Shown here: positions 46,557 to 52,749 of the stretch, one piece after another
How positions within the stretch are numbered: the stretch's first letter is position 1
Layout: every line of letters begins with the position of its first letter
Origin: Chloroflexota bacterium
GTDB lineage: Bacteria; Chloroflexota; Dehalococcoidia; SM23-28-2; RBG-16-64-32
Length of the DNA stretch: 52,749 nucleotides
Assembly: GCA_022561095.1 (NCBI GenBank)
Contig: JADFRV010000001.1
Coordinates: 11,243-63,991 of the forward strand
Reading direction: 5' to 3'
Translations under genes and position numbers: made by a program
The notes under the pieces: generated by a model
Told to the model about the DNA's origin: nothing
The model's database searches: none
What the model saw: only the letters and a program-made list of their open reading frames with translations

Positions 46557-47579
46557 CTAGCTCTGGTAGGCACGATCGAGAGCCCACTCGATCTTTCTCG
46601 CGTCTCCACCGGCCAAGTCCATGTTGTCGACGATGGTGAGGGTCTCCCTCTTCTCCTGGATCCAATCCGCCAAGGCGCCGGCCGCCAGCGGGGCTCTCTG
46701 GGTTTCCTCAACTTCGCGGTCTTCAGCCTTCTCCTGCATCTCTACGACGACCACGCCCTGGGGAAGGGGGATCGTCGTGATCTCGTTGGGCTCCAGTGCG
46801 AACACCAACTCCTCCGTATTGGGGGTCAATACGCCACTCGGCACCCAGCCCACTTCGCCGCCGCTGTCCTTGGTCTCCACATCCAGCGAGCTCTCGGCAG
46901 CCAGGGCGGCAAAGTCTGCCCCGTCCTCGAGCTGCTGCTTTATGTCGTCGGCGGTGGCCTGCTCGCTCACAATTATCTGGCGGTAGCGTACGGACTCCGC
47001 CGATTCCGGCACCTCCTCCTTGAAGTTCTGCTGCAGCTTGTCCAGCAGGACGCTTGCCTGCACCATCAGCCGATACTCCTCTTCGGAGAGACCGCTGCGG
47101 GCCAGCTCCTGCTGGAAGACGACATCGAAGGTTTCGTCGTCGGCGGTGATGCCCAGACGGGTGGCGATCTCCTGTAGTATCTCCTCTTCGCTGGCGGTAA
47201 TGTCGAACTCGCCCGCGAAGCGGCGCACTATCTCCTCCTCGATAAGGAGGGTGGGTACCTGAGACAAAGCGGTGACTTGATCAACGACGCCCGGTCCGCC
47301 GTTCTGGTCCACGAATATTTTCAAGCGGTCGCTGAAGTAGTCCAGCCGGAAGCGGGTATCATCTACCTGGATGGCAGTGGAACCCGGACGCCTCTGGGCC
47401 TCCAGTTCGTCGGCCAAGAAGGCGTAGCCTACGACGCCTAGGCCGGTAGCCATTAGCAGGCCTATGACTATCGCTCCGTAGAACTGAAAGCCGCGTCCGA
47501 TAACGCGGCTGCTAATCGCGCCTCGGGGGCGATCCCAAGCAGGCGTGGGTATCTTCGCCTGACGGCGCCTCTTAGGCAC
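46557..47579 (-). CDS. SurA/PpiC-type peptidyl-prolyl isomerase, membrane-anchored
   Basis: A 340-residue protein with a basic N-terminus, one membrane helix at about 34-55, a SurA-like helical chaperone region (about 85-185) and a parvulin PPIC domain (about 195-290; RYRQIIVSEQATADDI, ADFAALAAESSLDVETKDSG, GEVGWVPSGVL). It probably faces outside the membrane and assists folding of exported proteins. GTG start with AAGGAG eight bases before it. It is the first gene of a unit with hom, the coiled-coil gene and thrC. Confidence 0.88.
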   Translation of the reverse strand: MPKRRRQAKIPTPAWDRPRGAISSRVIGRGFQFYGAIVIGLLMATGLGVVGYAFLADELEAQRRPGSTAIQVDDTRFRLDYFSDRLKIFVDQNGGPGVVDQVTALSQVPTLLIEEEIVRRFAGEFDITASEEEILQEIATRLGITADDETFDVVFQQELARSGLSEEEYRLMVQASVLLDKLQQNFKEEVPESAESVRYRQIIVSEQATADDIKQQLEDGADFAALAAESSLDVETKDSGGEVGWVPSGVLTPNTEELVFALEPNEITTIPLPQGVVVVEMQEKAEDREVEETQRAPLAAGALADWIQEKRETLTIVDNMDLAGGDARKIEWALDRAYQS

Positions 47580-47658
47580 GCGCCGTCTCCTTCCGTGGAC
47601 TAGGCCGGAGAAACATCTCGGGATCCAGCGTCGCCCCGATGTGGGGCAGGGCGTGACG

Positions 47659-48081
47659 CTACCGGAACGGAGTCACCCCCATACGGACATGTTCCGCCGT
47701 GTAAGGGAGCAGCGCCAGATGGCGCGCCCGCTTGATCGCCTGCGCCAGCGCCCGCTGGTGCTTGGCGCAGGTCCCCGTCTTGCGCCGCGTATCTATGCGC
47801 CCGCGGTCTGAGACGAAGCGCCGCAGAAAGTTGAAGTCCTTATAGTCTACAAACGTCATCTTTTCCACGCACATGACGCAGGGACGCCGACGTCCCCGGC
47901 CGCGGTGCCGCGGCCGGTCCTGGTTCTCCATATCCCGTTGCCGGGGAGCAGGACGCTCTCCAGCGGTGGAAGTGGATGCAGAGGCAGCAGCGGGTGCGGC
48001 AGCGGGAGCGGCTGACTCGGCCTGCTCAGCAACAGGCTGCTTCTGCTCCTGCTCCGTCTCCTGCTCTTTCTCTCTCTCCAT
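47659..48081 (-). CDS. rpsR: 30S ribosomal protein S18 with N-terminal extension
   Basis: The last 75 residues are S18 (RRPCVMCVEKMTFVDYKDFN, GRIDTRRKTGTCAKHQRALA, RHLALLPYT), with CVMC and TCAKH suggesting a zinc-binding form. The first 65 residues are an extension of Glu/Gln, then Ala/Ser/Thr/Pro, and finally an Arg/His-rich stretch. The ATG at 48081 has AAGGA just upstream. An internal ATG at residue 51 (MENQDRP) would give a near-normal S18, so the true start is open. It follows ssb by 6 bp. Confidence 0.9.
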   Translation of the reverse strand: MEREKEQETEQEQKQPVAEQAESAAPAAAPAAASASTSTAGERPAPRQRDMENQDRPRHRGRGRRRPCVMCVEKMTFVDYKDFNFLRRFVSDRGRIDTRRKTGTCAKHQRALAQAIKRARHLALLPYTAEHVRMGVTPFR

Positions 48082-48087
48082 ACTTCC

Positions 48088-48504
48088 TTACTCGAATGGT
48101 ATCTCTTCGGCTTCGGCGGGCGCGGATACAGCCGGTTCGCCCTCACCTTGTTCCTCCGGCAGCGGCGCGCCGCCCGGCCTGTCCAGGAACAGCACCTTGT
48201 CCGCCACCACCTCTGTGCGATAGCGCTTCTGGCCCTCAGGGGTATCCCAAGAGCGGGTCTGCAGGCGGCCCTCTACGTAAACCCGTCGGCCCTTCTGCAG
48301 GAACTGGCTGCACTGCTCCGCCAGCTTACGCCAGGCGACCACGGAGAACCATTCCGTCTCCTCGCGCCGCTCACCATCCGGAGTGCTGTAGTTGCGGCTG
48401 GCAGCTACCCGAAAGCTGGTGAGGGCGTTGCCGTCCGCAGTGTAGCGCATCTCAGGATCCGCTCCCAAGTTTCCAATTATCATCACTTTATTCAGGCCTG
48501 CCAT
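48088..48504 (-). CDS. ssb: Single-stranded DNA-binding protein
   Basis: A 138-residue OB-fold protein: NKVMIIGNLGADPEMRYTADG, TEWFSVVAWRKLAEQCSQFL, GRRVYVEGRLQTRSW. A short acidic linker leads to the partner-binding tip EEIPFE; the usual end is D-D-x-x-P-F, so here one extra Glu follows Phe. In the typical rpsF-ssb-rpsR order. rplI is missing after rpsR. Confidence 0.95.
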   Translation of the reverse strand: MAGLNKVMIIGNLGADPEMRYTADGNALTSFRVAASRNYSTPDGERREETEWFSVVAWRKLAEQCSQFLQKGRRVYVEGRLQTRSWDTPEGQKRYRTEVVADKVLFLDRPGGAPLPEEQGEGEPAVSAPAEAEEIPFE

Positions 48505-48527
48505 CTCACCCTCCTTTCGGGACCCAC

Positions 48528-48815
48528 CTACTCCTCCAGCTTCACCACCAGATGCCTAATGACGTCATCCGCTAATTTCAGATTCTCCTCAAGAGCTTGC
48601 AGGCGTTGAGGGTCAAGGCTGAGTTGCGCCACCACGTAGCTGCCCTCCCGGTGCCGGTCAATGGCGTAGGCCAACCTACGGCGGCCCCAGGGAGTTACCT
48701 CCTTGACCTGACCACCCTGTTCAGCGATGAACTGCTGCACCCGCTCCACTGTGGACGAAACAGCGTCGTCCTCCACCTCCGGGCTTACTATCATCACCAG
48801 CTCGTAATCGCGCAA
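48528..48815 (-). CDS. rpsF: 30S ribosomal protein S6
   Basis: A 95-residue ferredoxin-like SSU protein that pairs with S18: MRDYELVMIVSPEVEDDAV, VQQFIAEQGGQVKEVTPWGR, RRLAYAIDRHREGSYVV. It begins with a rare TTG codon at 48815, four bases after GGAGG; no ATG or GTG in frame fits. Promoter mapped just upstream. Confidence 0.95.
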   Translation of the reverse strand: MRDYELVMIVSPEVEDDAVSSTVERVQQFIAEQGGQVKEVTPWGRRRLAYAIDRHREGSYVVAQLSLDPQRLQALEENLKLADDVIRHLVVKLEE

Positions 48816-48891
48816 GCGACCTCCAGATGTCTAGGGACAAACAAACACGGGGCGCACCGCCTTCGCGGGCAACCCCTCACAGGCAAACGGG

Positions 48892-48920
48892 ATTATAACA
48901 TGCAGCATAGACGCCAACAA
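48892..48920 (-). promoter_or_regulatory. Promoter of rpsF-ssb-rpsR
   Basis: Minus strand: TTGTTG (complement of 48915-48920), 17-bp spacer, perfect TATAAT (complement of 48892-48897). The leader would be about 70 nt. Confidence 0.7.
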
Positions 48921-48938
48921 GCAAGCGCCGGCGCTGGT

Positions 48939-50201
48939 TCAGGCCCCAACGGCCATTCGGTCGGTAATGCCGGGTGCGGGATACGCCTCCGCCATCTCCC
49001 GCACCTCGGCCGCGATGCGCTGCAGCGCCTCCTCATCCTCCACGTTATCCAACGCGGTGGAGAACAGAGCGCCGATCCGGCGCATCTCCTCCTCACCCAT
49101 GCCGCGCGACGTCACAGAGGGCGTGCCGATGCGGATACCGCTGGGGCTGAAAGGCTTGCGTGGGTCGTAGGGGATGGTGTTGTAGTTGCAGACGATCCCC
49201 GCCCGGTCCAACGCCCGCGCGGCTTTCTTCGCGATGACCCCTTTATTCGTCAGGTCTATCAATATCAGGTGGGTGTCAGTGCCACCGCTGATGAGGGTGA
49301 AGCCCCGCTCCAGTAGCTCGGCAGCCAGAGCCTTGGCGTTGCGCACCACCTGCTGGCCGTAGTCGCGGAAGGCCGGGGTCGCCGCCTCTGCCAGGGCCAC
49401 GCCTATGGCGGCGGTAGTGTGGTTATGAGGTCCGCCCTGGAGGGCCGGGAAGACGGCGCGGTCGATGCGATCAGCGAGCTCGGCGCGGCAGAGGATCATG
49501 GCGCCGCGGGGGCCGCGCAACGTCTTGTGAGTCGTCGTCGTGATGACATCGGCATGGGGGGCGGGGTCAGGGTGAGCGCCGGCGACGACGAGGCCAGCGA
49601 TGTGGGAGATGTCGGCCATGAAGTAGGCGCCCACCTCACGGGCGATATCGCCGAAGGCCTGGAAGTCGAACTGACGGGGGTAAGCGGTGGCGCCGGCGAC
49701 GATGATCTTTGGCCTTTCGCTGCGCGCCAGGTCCCGCAGTTGATCGTAGTCGATGAGATGAGTCTTAGGGTCCACACTGTACTGCACCGCGCGGTAGAAG
49801 CGGGCGGAGAAGCTGACGTTCCATCCATGGGTGAGATGTCCGCCATGAGGCAAGGCCATACCCATGATGGTGTCGCCGGGCTCCAGAAGGGCGTAGTAGA
49901 CGGCCATGTTGGCCGGAGAGCCGGAGTAGGGCTGCACATTAGCGTGCTCCATGTGGAACAGCGCCTTGGCCCGCTCCTGCACCACCGTCTCCAGTTTGTC
50001 GATGTAGCGTTGACCCTCGTAGTAGCGCTTGCCTGGGTACCCTTCCGAGTACTTGTTGGTGAGCACAGACCCCTGGGCCTCCATCACCGCCGCCGATGTG
50101 TAGTTCTCAGACGGGATAAGGCGCAACGTCTCCAACTGGTAGCGTTGCTCCTGGCGGATGAGTTTCACCATCTCAGGATCGGTCTGCTCTAGTGCGCCCA
50201 T
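48939..50201 (-). CDS. glyA: Serine hydroxymethyltransferase
   Basis: Interconverts serine and glycine while charging tetrahydrofolate with one carbon. The 420-residue PLP enzyme has K226 in ITTTTHKTLRGPRGAMIL, SENYTSAAVMEAQGS, YYEGQRYIDK and GAHPDP. ATG 50201 follows GGGGTGATGG. It has its own promoter and a 136-nt leader with a strong hairpin, so it is probably regulated separately from the upstream nucleotidyltransferase-like gene. SHMT supplies methyl groups that ultimately enter methionine and SAM. Confidence 0.97.
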   Translation of the reverse strand: MGALEQTDPEMVKLIRQEQRYQLETLRLIPSENYTSAAVMEAQGSVLTNKYSEGYPGKRYYEGQRYIDKLETVVQERAKALFHMEHANVQPYSGSPANMAVYYALLEPGDTIMGMALPHGGHLTHGWNVSFSARFYRAVQYSVDPKTHLIDYDQLRDLARSERPKIIVAGATAYPRQFDFQAFGDIAREVGAYFMADISHIAGLVVAGAHPDPAPHADVITTTTHKTLRGPRGAMILCRAELADRIDRAVFPALQGGPHNHTTAAIGVALAEAATPAFRDYGQQVVRNAKALAAELLERGFTLISGGTDTHLILIDLTNKGVIAKKAARALDRAGIVCNYNTIPYDPRKPFSPSGIRIGTPSVTSRGMGEEEMRRIGALFSTALDNVEDEEALQRIAAEVREMAEAYPAPGITDRMAVGA

Positions 50202-50243
50202 ACCATCACCCCCTGACCTGCCGGCGATCGCGCCGAAAATGAT

Positions 50244-50286
50244 GTGAGGCAGCGCTCCCCGCCGTACGGGTTCGCCGCTGCCTCAC
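50244..50286 (-). promoter_or_regulatory. Structured leader hairpin upstream of glyA
   Basis: GTGAGGCAGCG pairs perfectly (11 bp) with CGCTGCCTCAC. Inside is a second stem CCCG/CGGG separated by an asymmetric internal loop (GCGAA opposite GAG). On the glyA strand it is followed by ATCATTTTC and ends 42 nt before the ATG. It could be an attenuator, a terminator of the upstream gene or part of an unrecognised riboswitch. It does not match the glycine, THF or ZTP classes I know. Confidence 0.55.
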
Positions 50287-50343
50287 TTCCGGTTCGAGAA
50301 TAAGGGACGTTGAAGTCGATCCGCTCCTATCTGTACCGAATCC

Positions 50344-50373
50344 AGTTTAGCGCCGCTGATAACGGGCCGTCAA
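50344..50373 (-). promoter_or_regulatory. glyA promoter
   Basis: Minus strand: TTGACG (complement of 50368-50373, overlapping the upstream stop codon), 18-bp spacer, TAAACT (complement of 50344-50349). Confidence 0.55.
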
Positions 50374-51482
50374 TCGCACCCCTGCTCTCGCTGGCGCCAG
50401 GCGAACTCGTTCAAAGCCATGAGGCCGCCGCAGACCAGGGAGTGACCCCCTAACAGCGCCGGTATCGACGTCTCCGCGGCGGCGCGCGTGAAGTCGCGCA
50501 AGAGCGGCTCGCGAACCTCCTGCCAGCGGCCCAGGTCCGAAAGGAAGCGATCGGAGCGGGTAGTATCGAGCCGGAGATGGGCGAGGAGGACGCGAGTATC
50601 GATGATAGCGGCGTCGCCCAGCTCGGCCAGAGCGCCGAAGGTACGCTGGGGGCCCACCTCCTCCAGGAAGAAGCCCAAAAGAGAGCGGGCTTTCCCCTCC
50701 GCGGCGCGGCCGTCGGCCTCCATCCCTCGCTCCTCGGCGAACAGGCGCACACGGCAGGCGGTCTCCCCCTCCAGGTACCGCCAGGCGTGGCTGCCTACCC
50801 GCCCGGCGACCGTGATCTGGGCCGAGCGGTCCGTGAGCAGGGGGAGAACCTGCCCGTAGCGATCGAGGTCAAGCTCCAACGCCGTCAGGTACTCTCGAAG
50901 GCGGGGTCCGCCCTCTCCGGTCAAGGCGAGAACCGCCAGGTCCGCGGGCCCATCGATGTCCAGCTGGGTGGCAACGGTGCGGGGAAGAGCGCATACGGAG
51001 AGACCCGCCTCCTCACTGAGGGCGCGGGCCAGGCGGTTATCGCTATCCGGCGGCTCTATGCGCGCGAGCGCCCCGGCGGGAAACGCCACCAGGTCAGACG
51101 AGAAGTGGTTGTTGGTGACGACGACTCCGCCCTCTGACAGCGCCTCGGCGACGTCGCTGAACTCGTCGACGCCCAGAAGGGGCAGGCTGCCTCCACCTAA
51201 GTAGACGACGCGCTCCAGGTCATGCCGTCGAACGACCTCCGCCAGGCGAGAGCCGAAGTGAAAAGGCCCGCTATCGACGTCCACTGTCACGCCAGAGGGC
51301 AGCTCGGGCAGCTCCGTCAAACCATCGGTGACGAGGACGACCCCTTCGTAGCGTCCGCCGCTTAGCGCGACCTGAATGCTGTCCAGGGTGGCGGCCAGGC
51401 GGGCGCCCGCCACCATACCCTCGACTGGGCTGTCGCCGAGCCCGCCGAGAAAGAATACCAGCGCCGGCCCTGGCGGCGCCAC
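50370..51482 (-). CDS. Nucleotidyltransferase-like (GT-A fold) protein, function unknown
   Basis: A 370-residue protein. The first 190 residues look like a MobA/CofC-like NTP-transferase domain: ALVFFLGGLGDSPVEGMVAG at the start in place of the usual L-A-G-G-x-G-T-R loop, VVYLGGGSLPLLGVDEFSDV and TQLDIDGPADLAVLAL near the end. The C-terminal half is helical (SHAWRYLEGETACRVRLFAE, SLLGFFLEEVGPQRTFGALA, LGGHSLVCGGLMALNEFAW). The start is GTG 51482, 2 bp after the pfkB stop; a longer frame overlaps pfkB. The altered loop leaves activity in doubt. I cannot name a family. Confidence 0.7.
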   Translation of the reverse strand: MAPPGPALVFFLGGLGDSPVEGMVAGARLAATLDSIQVALSGGRYEGVVLVTDGLTELPELPSGVTVDVDSGPFHFGSRLAEVVRRHDLERVVYLGGGSLPLLGVDEFSDVAEALSEGGVVVTNNHFSSDLVAFPAGALARIEPPDSDNRLARALSEEAGLSVCALPRTVATQLDIDGPADLAVLALTGEGGPRLREYLTALELDLDRYGQVLPLLTDRSAQITVAGRVGSHAWRYLEGETACRVRLFAEERGMEADGRAAEGKARSLLGFFLEEVGPQRTFGALAELGDAAIIDTRVLLAHLRLDTTRSDRFLSDLGRWQEVREPLLRDFTRAAAETSIPALLGGHSLVCGGLMALNEFAWRQREQGCD

Positions 51483-51484
51483 GC

Positions 51485-52444
51485 TCAGGATCCCTGCGCC
51501 AGAGCCGGCTGCGGCTCTATGCGCTGCACTTTGACGCGCGGCTGAAGGATATCGACTTCGCGGCGACGGCACAGCTCTGTCCCTGGTGTGAGAACGCAGG
51601 CGGTGCCGGCCGCGACGCCCAATCGGAGCGCATCCTCCATATTGTCGCCGCGGCTGAGAGAGAGCACTATCCCAGCCAGGAAACCGTCGCCCGACCCAAC
51701 GGCGCTCACCGCCCGCACGCGAGGGGCGACGCTGCGCCATGATCCCTCGTCGCTCACCGCCACGGCGCCCTCGCGGCCGCGGGTCACCACAGCCATCCGG
51801 ACACCCATCCCCCGGAGGACCTCGGCGGCCTCCAGCGAGGAGCTCTCGTCGCCCAGGCGACGGCCCAGCAAACGCTCCAACTCGCGACGGTTACCCTTGA
51901 CCATCTCCGGCCTGGCGGTGACTCCAATGACCAGCGCGGGGCCGTCAGCGTCTAGCACCGTATGCACCCAGTTCTCACGTGCCATGGTAATCATCTCGGC
52001 GTAGATATCGGGAGAAAGCGGCGGCGGAATGCTGCCCGCCACCACCAGCCAGTCGTTGGCGTGCAACCGCTTCCGCAGCTTGGACAGCAGCTGTTCCGCG
52101 GAGCGGTCCTCCGTCTGCGGGCCGGGGTCGCTGAGGATCGTGTGCATGTGACGCGATTCGTCAATGATGGTGATGTTGGTACGCGCCTCCCCCTTGGTAT
52201 GAACGAAGTCGCACTTGACCCCCTGAGCCTTCAGCGTTTGCTCGATATAGCGACCGAGGCCGCCCGGCGCGAACCCCATAGCGACGCTCTCGCCTCCCAG
52301 CTCCCGCACCACCCGCGAGACGTTGATCCCCTTGCCGCCGGGATCGAACCGGCTGGACTTGACCCGCAGCGTGTCCCCGGCGACGAAGCGCTCCAGCACC
52401 AGGGTCTGATCGATAGCGGGGTTGAGAGTGACGGTGAAGATCAC
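51485..52444 (-). CDS. 1-phosphofructokinase-type PfkB sugar kinase
   Basis: A 319-residue ribokinase-fold enzyme. TLNPAIDQTLVLERF at the start and GGKGINVSR (36-44) are the signature of the FruK/LacC group, and the catalytic base is D249 in VGSGDGFLAG. It phosphorylates fructose-1-phosphate or tagatose-6-phosphate; no PTS genes are here, so 1-phosphofructokinase, or fructose-6-phosphate kinase as in PfkB itself, are both possible. GTG start overlaps the hibernation factor stop by 4 bp. Confidence 0.88.
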   Translation of the reverse strand: MIFTVTLNPAIDQTLVLERFVAGDTLRVKSSRFDPGGKGINVSRVVRELGGESVAMGFAPGGLGRYIEQTLKAQGVKCDFVHTKGEARTNITIIDESRHMHTILSDPGPQTEDRSAEQLLSKLRKRLHANDWLVVAGSIPPPLSPDIYAEMITMARENWVHTVLDADGPALVIGVTARPEMVKGNRRELERLLGRRLGDESSSLEAAEVLRGMGVRMAVVTRGREGAVAVSDEGSWRSVAPRVRAVSAVGSGDGFLAGIVLSLSRGDNMEDALRLGVAAGTACVLTPGTELCRRREVDILQPRVKVQRIEPQPALAQGS

Positions 52445-52749
52445 GACGATTCGGGCAGGATGAGCCCGTAGTCCCCGTCGCGGCGGCGGTAAAGGAGGGC
52501 CAGCTCCTGCCGGTCTTCGTCCCGGAACAGGAAGAAGTTATGGCCAAGAAGTTCCATCTGCTCAATCGCCTCCGCCTCCGTCATCGGCTTGACGACAAAC
52601 TGCTTACGCTTCACCACGCGGCCGGAGACGATCTCCGTGCCCGGCGGCAGGTCCGGCTCCCCCTCCGCTTCGGCGTCGAGGGCCTCCTTGCTTAAGCGAC
52701 GATGGCCGCGGTAGAGCTTCTTCTCCTTGAAGCGTTTGATCTGACGTGA
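52441..52749 (-). CDS. hpf: Ribosome hibernation promoting factor, long form (C-terminal part)
   Basis: The gene enters from the right edge; 102 C-terminal residues are visible. GRVVKRKQFVVKPMTEAEAI, EQMELLGHNFFLFRDEDRQE and LALLYRRRDGDYGLI are the HPF long-form dimerisation domain that joins 70S ribosomes into inactive 100S dimers. The preceding FKEKKLYRGHRR is the end of the S30AE domain and a linker. It is first of a translationally coupled set with the PfkB kinase and the nucleotidyltransferase-like protein. Confidence 0.92.
   Translation of the reverse strand, partial: SRQIKRFKEKKLYRGHRRLSKEALDAEAEGEPDLPPGTEIVSGRVVKRKQFVVKPMTEAEAIEQMELLGHNFFLFRDEDRQELALLYRRRDGDYGLILPESS

Overview
The window is about 60% GC, bacterial and almost fully coding, with tight, mostly co-oriented operons. 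I see no mobile element, CRISPR array, phage gene or rRNA. Gene content and order fit the phylum Chloroflexota, probably a Dehalococcoidia-like lineage. The supporting signs are a complete str-S10-spc-alpha ribosomal run followed by truA-rplM-rpsI, an adjacent SAM-salvage/metK/sugar-phosphate cluster, zinc-type S4, S14, L24 and L36, and frequent GTG starts. This placement is from memory of gene order and is an inference. A selenocysteine tRNA shows that the organism decodes UGA as Sec.

Layout. 1-2,023: the start of an unidentified gene, tRNA-Sec, a trxB-trxA pair, and a divergent copper-sensor gene (csoR) with its own palindromic operator. 2,082-5,977: a one-helix membrane protein and a TetR regulator behind a near-palindromic operator, then plsX, an M20 amidohydrolase and apt. 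6,020-16,073 (+): a ten-gene operon headed by a SAM-I riboswitch with a visible terminator. It encodes mtnA, mtnP, a GNAT acetyltransferase, a DJ-1/isonitrile-hydratase-like protein, a DUF1028 protein, ahcY and metK. It ends with three hexose-phosphate genes (nucleotidyltransferase, phosphoglucomutase/phosphomannomutase, bifunctional glucose/mannose-phosphate isomerase). The logic is disposal of the two SAM by-products, MTA and SAH, plus SAM synthesis.

16,101-36,941 (-): one unbroken run of 37 genes from rpsL to rpsI, read leftwards from a strong promoter at about 37.1 kb. It carries rpsL, rpsG, fusA, the S10, spc and alpha clusters with secY, adk, map, infA and rpoA, then truA, rplM and rpsI. 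There is no tuf gene after fusA. S17, S3, L4 and the RNA polymerase alpha subunit, and S18 elsewhere, carry long low-complexity tails; the S17 tail contains a recent 72-bp tandem duplication.

37,296-42,045: a small orphan gene, a cytochrome c assembly gene (ccsA), then a PIG-L deacetylase, an MshA-like glycosyltransferase, a CelD-like acetyltransferase and folE in one operon. 42,346-43,029: an SRAP (YedK/HMCES) gene next to a dispersed-repeat-like element. 43,200-47,579 (-): a SurA-like peptidyl-prolyl isomerase, homoserine dehydrogenase, a long coiled-coil protein and threonine synthase. 47,659-48,815: rpsF-ssb-rpsR. 48,939-52,749: glyA with its own promoter and a structured leader, preceded by a nucleotidyltransferase-like protein, a PfkB kinase and the C-terminal end of a long ribosome hibernation factor.

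I do not find an obviously new defence, mobile or biosynthetic system. The most interesting signals are the three poorly characterised enzymes under SAM control, the ribosomal/RNAP tails, the glyA leader, the TetR-controlled membrane peptide and the MshA/MshB-like pair.
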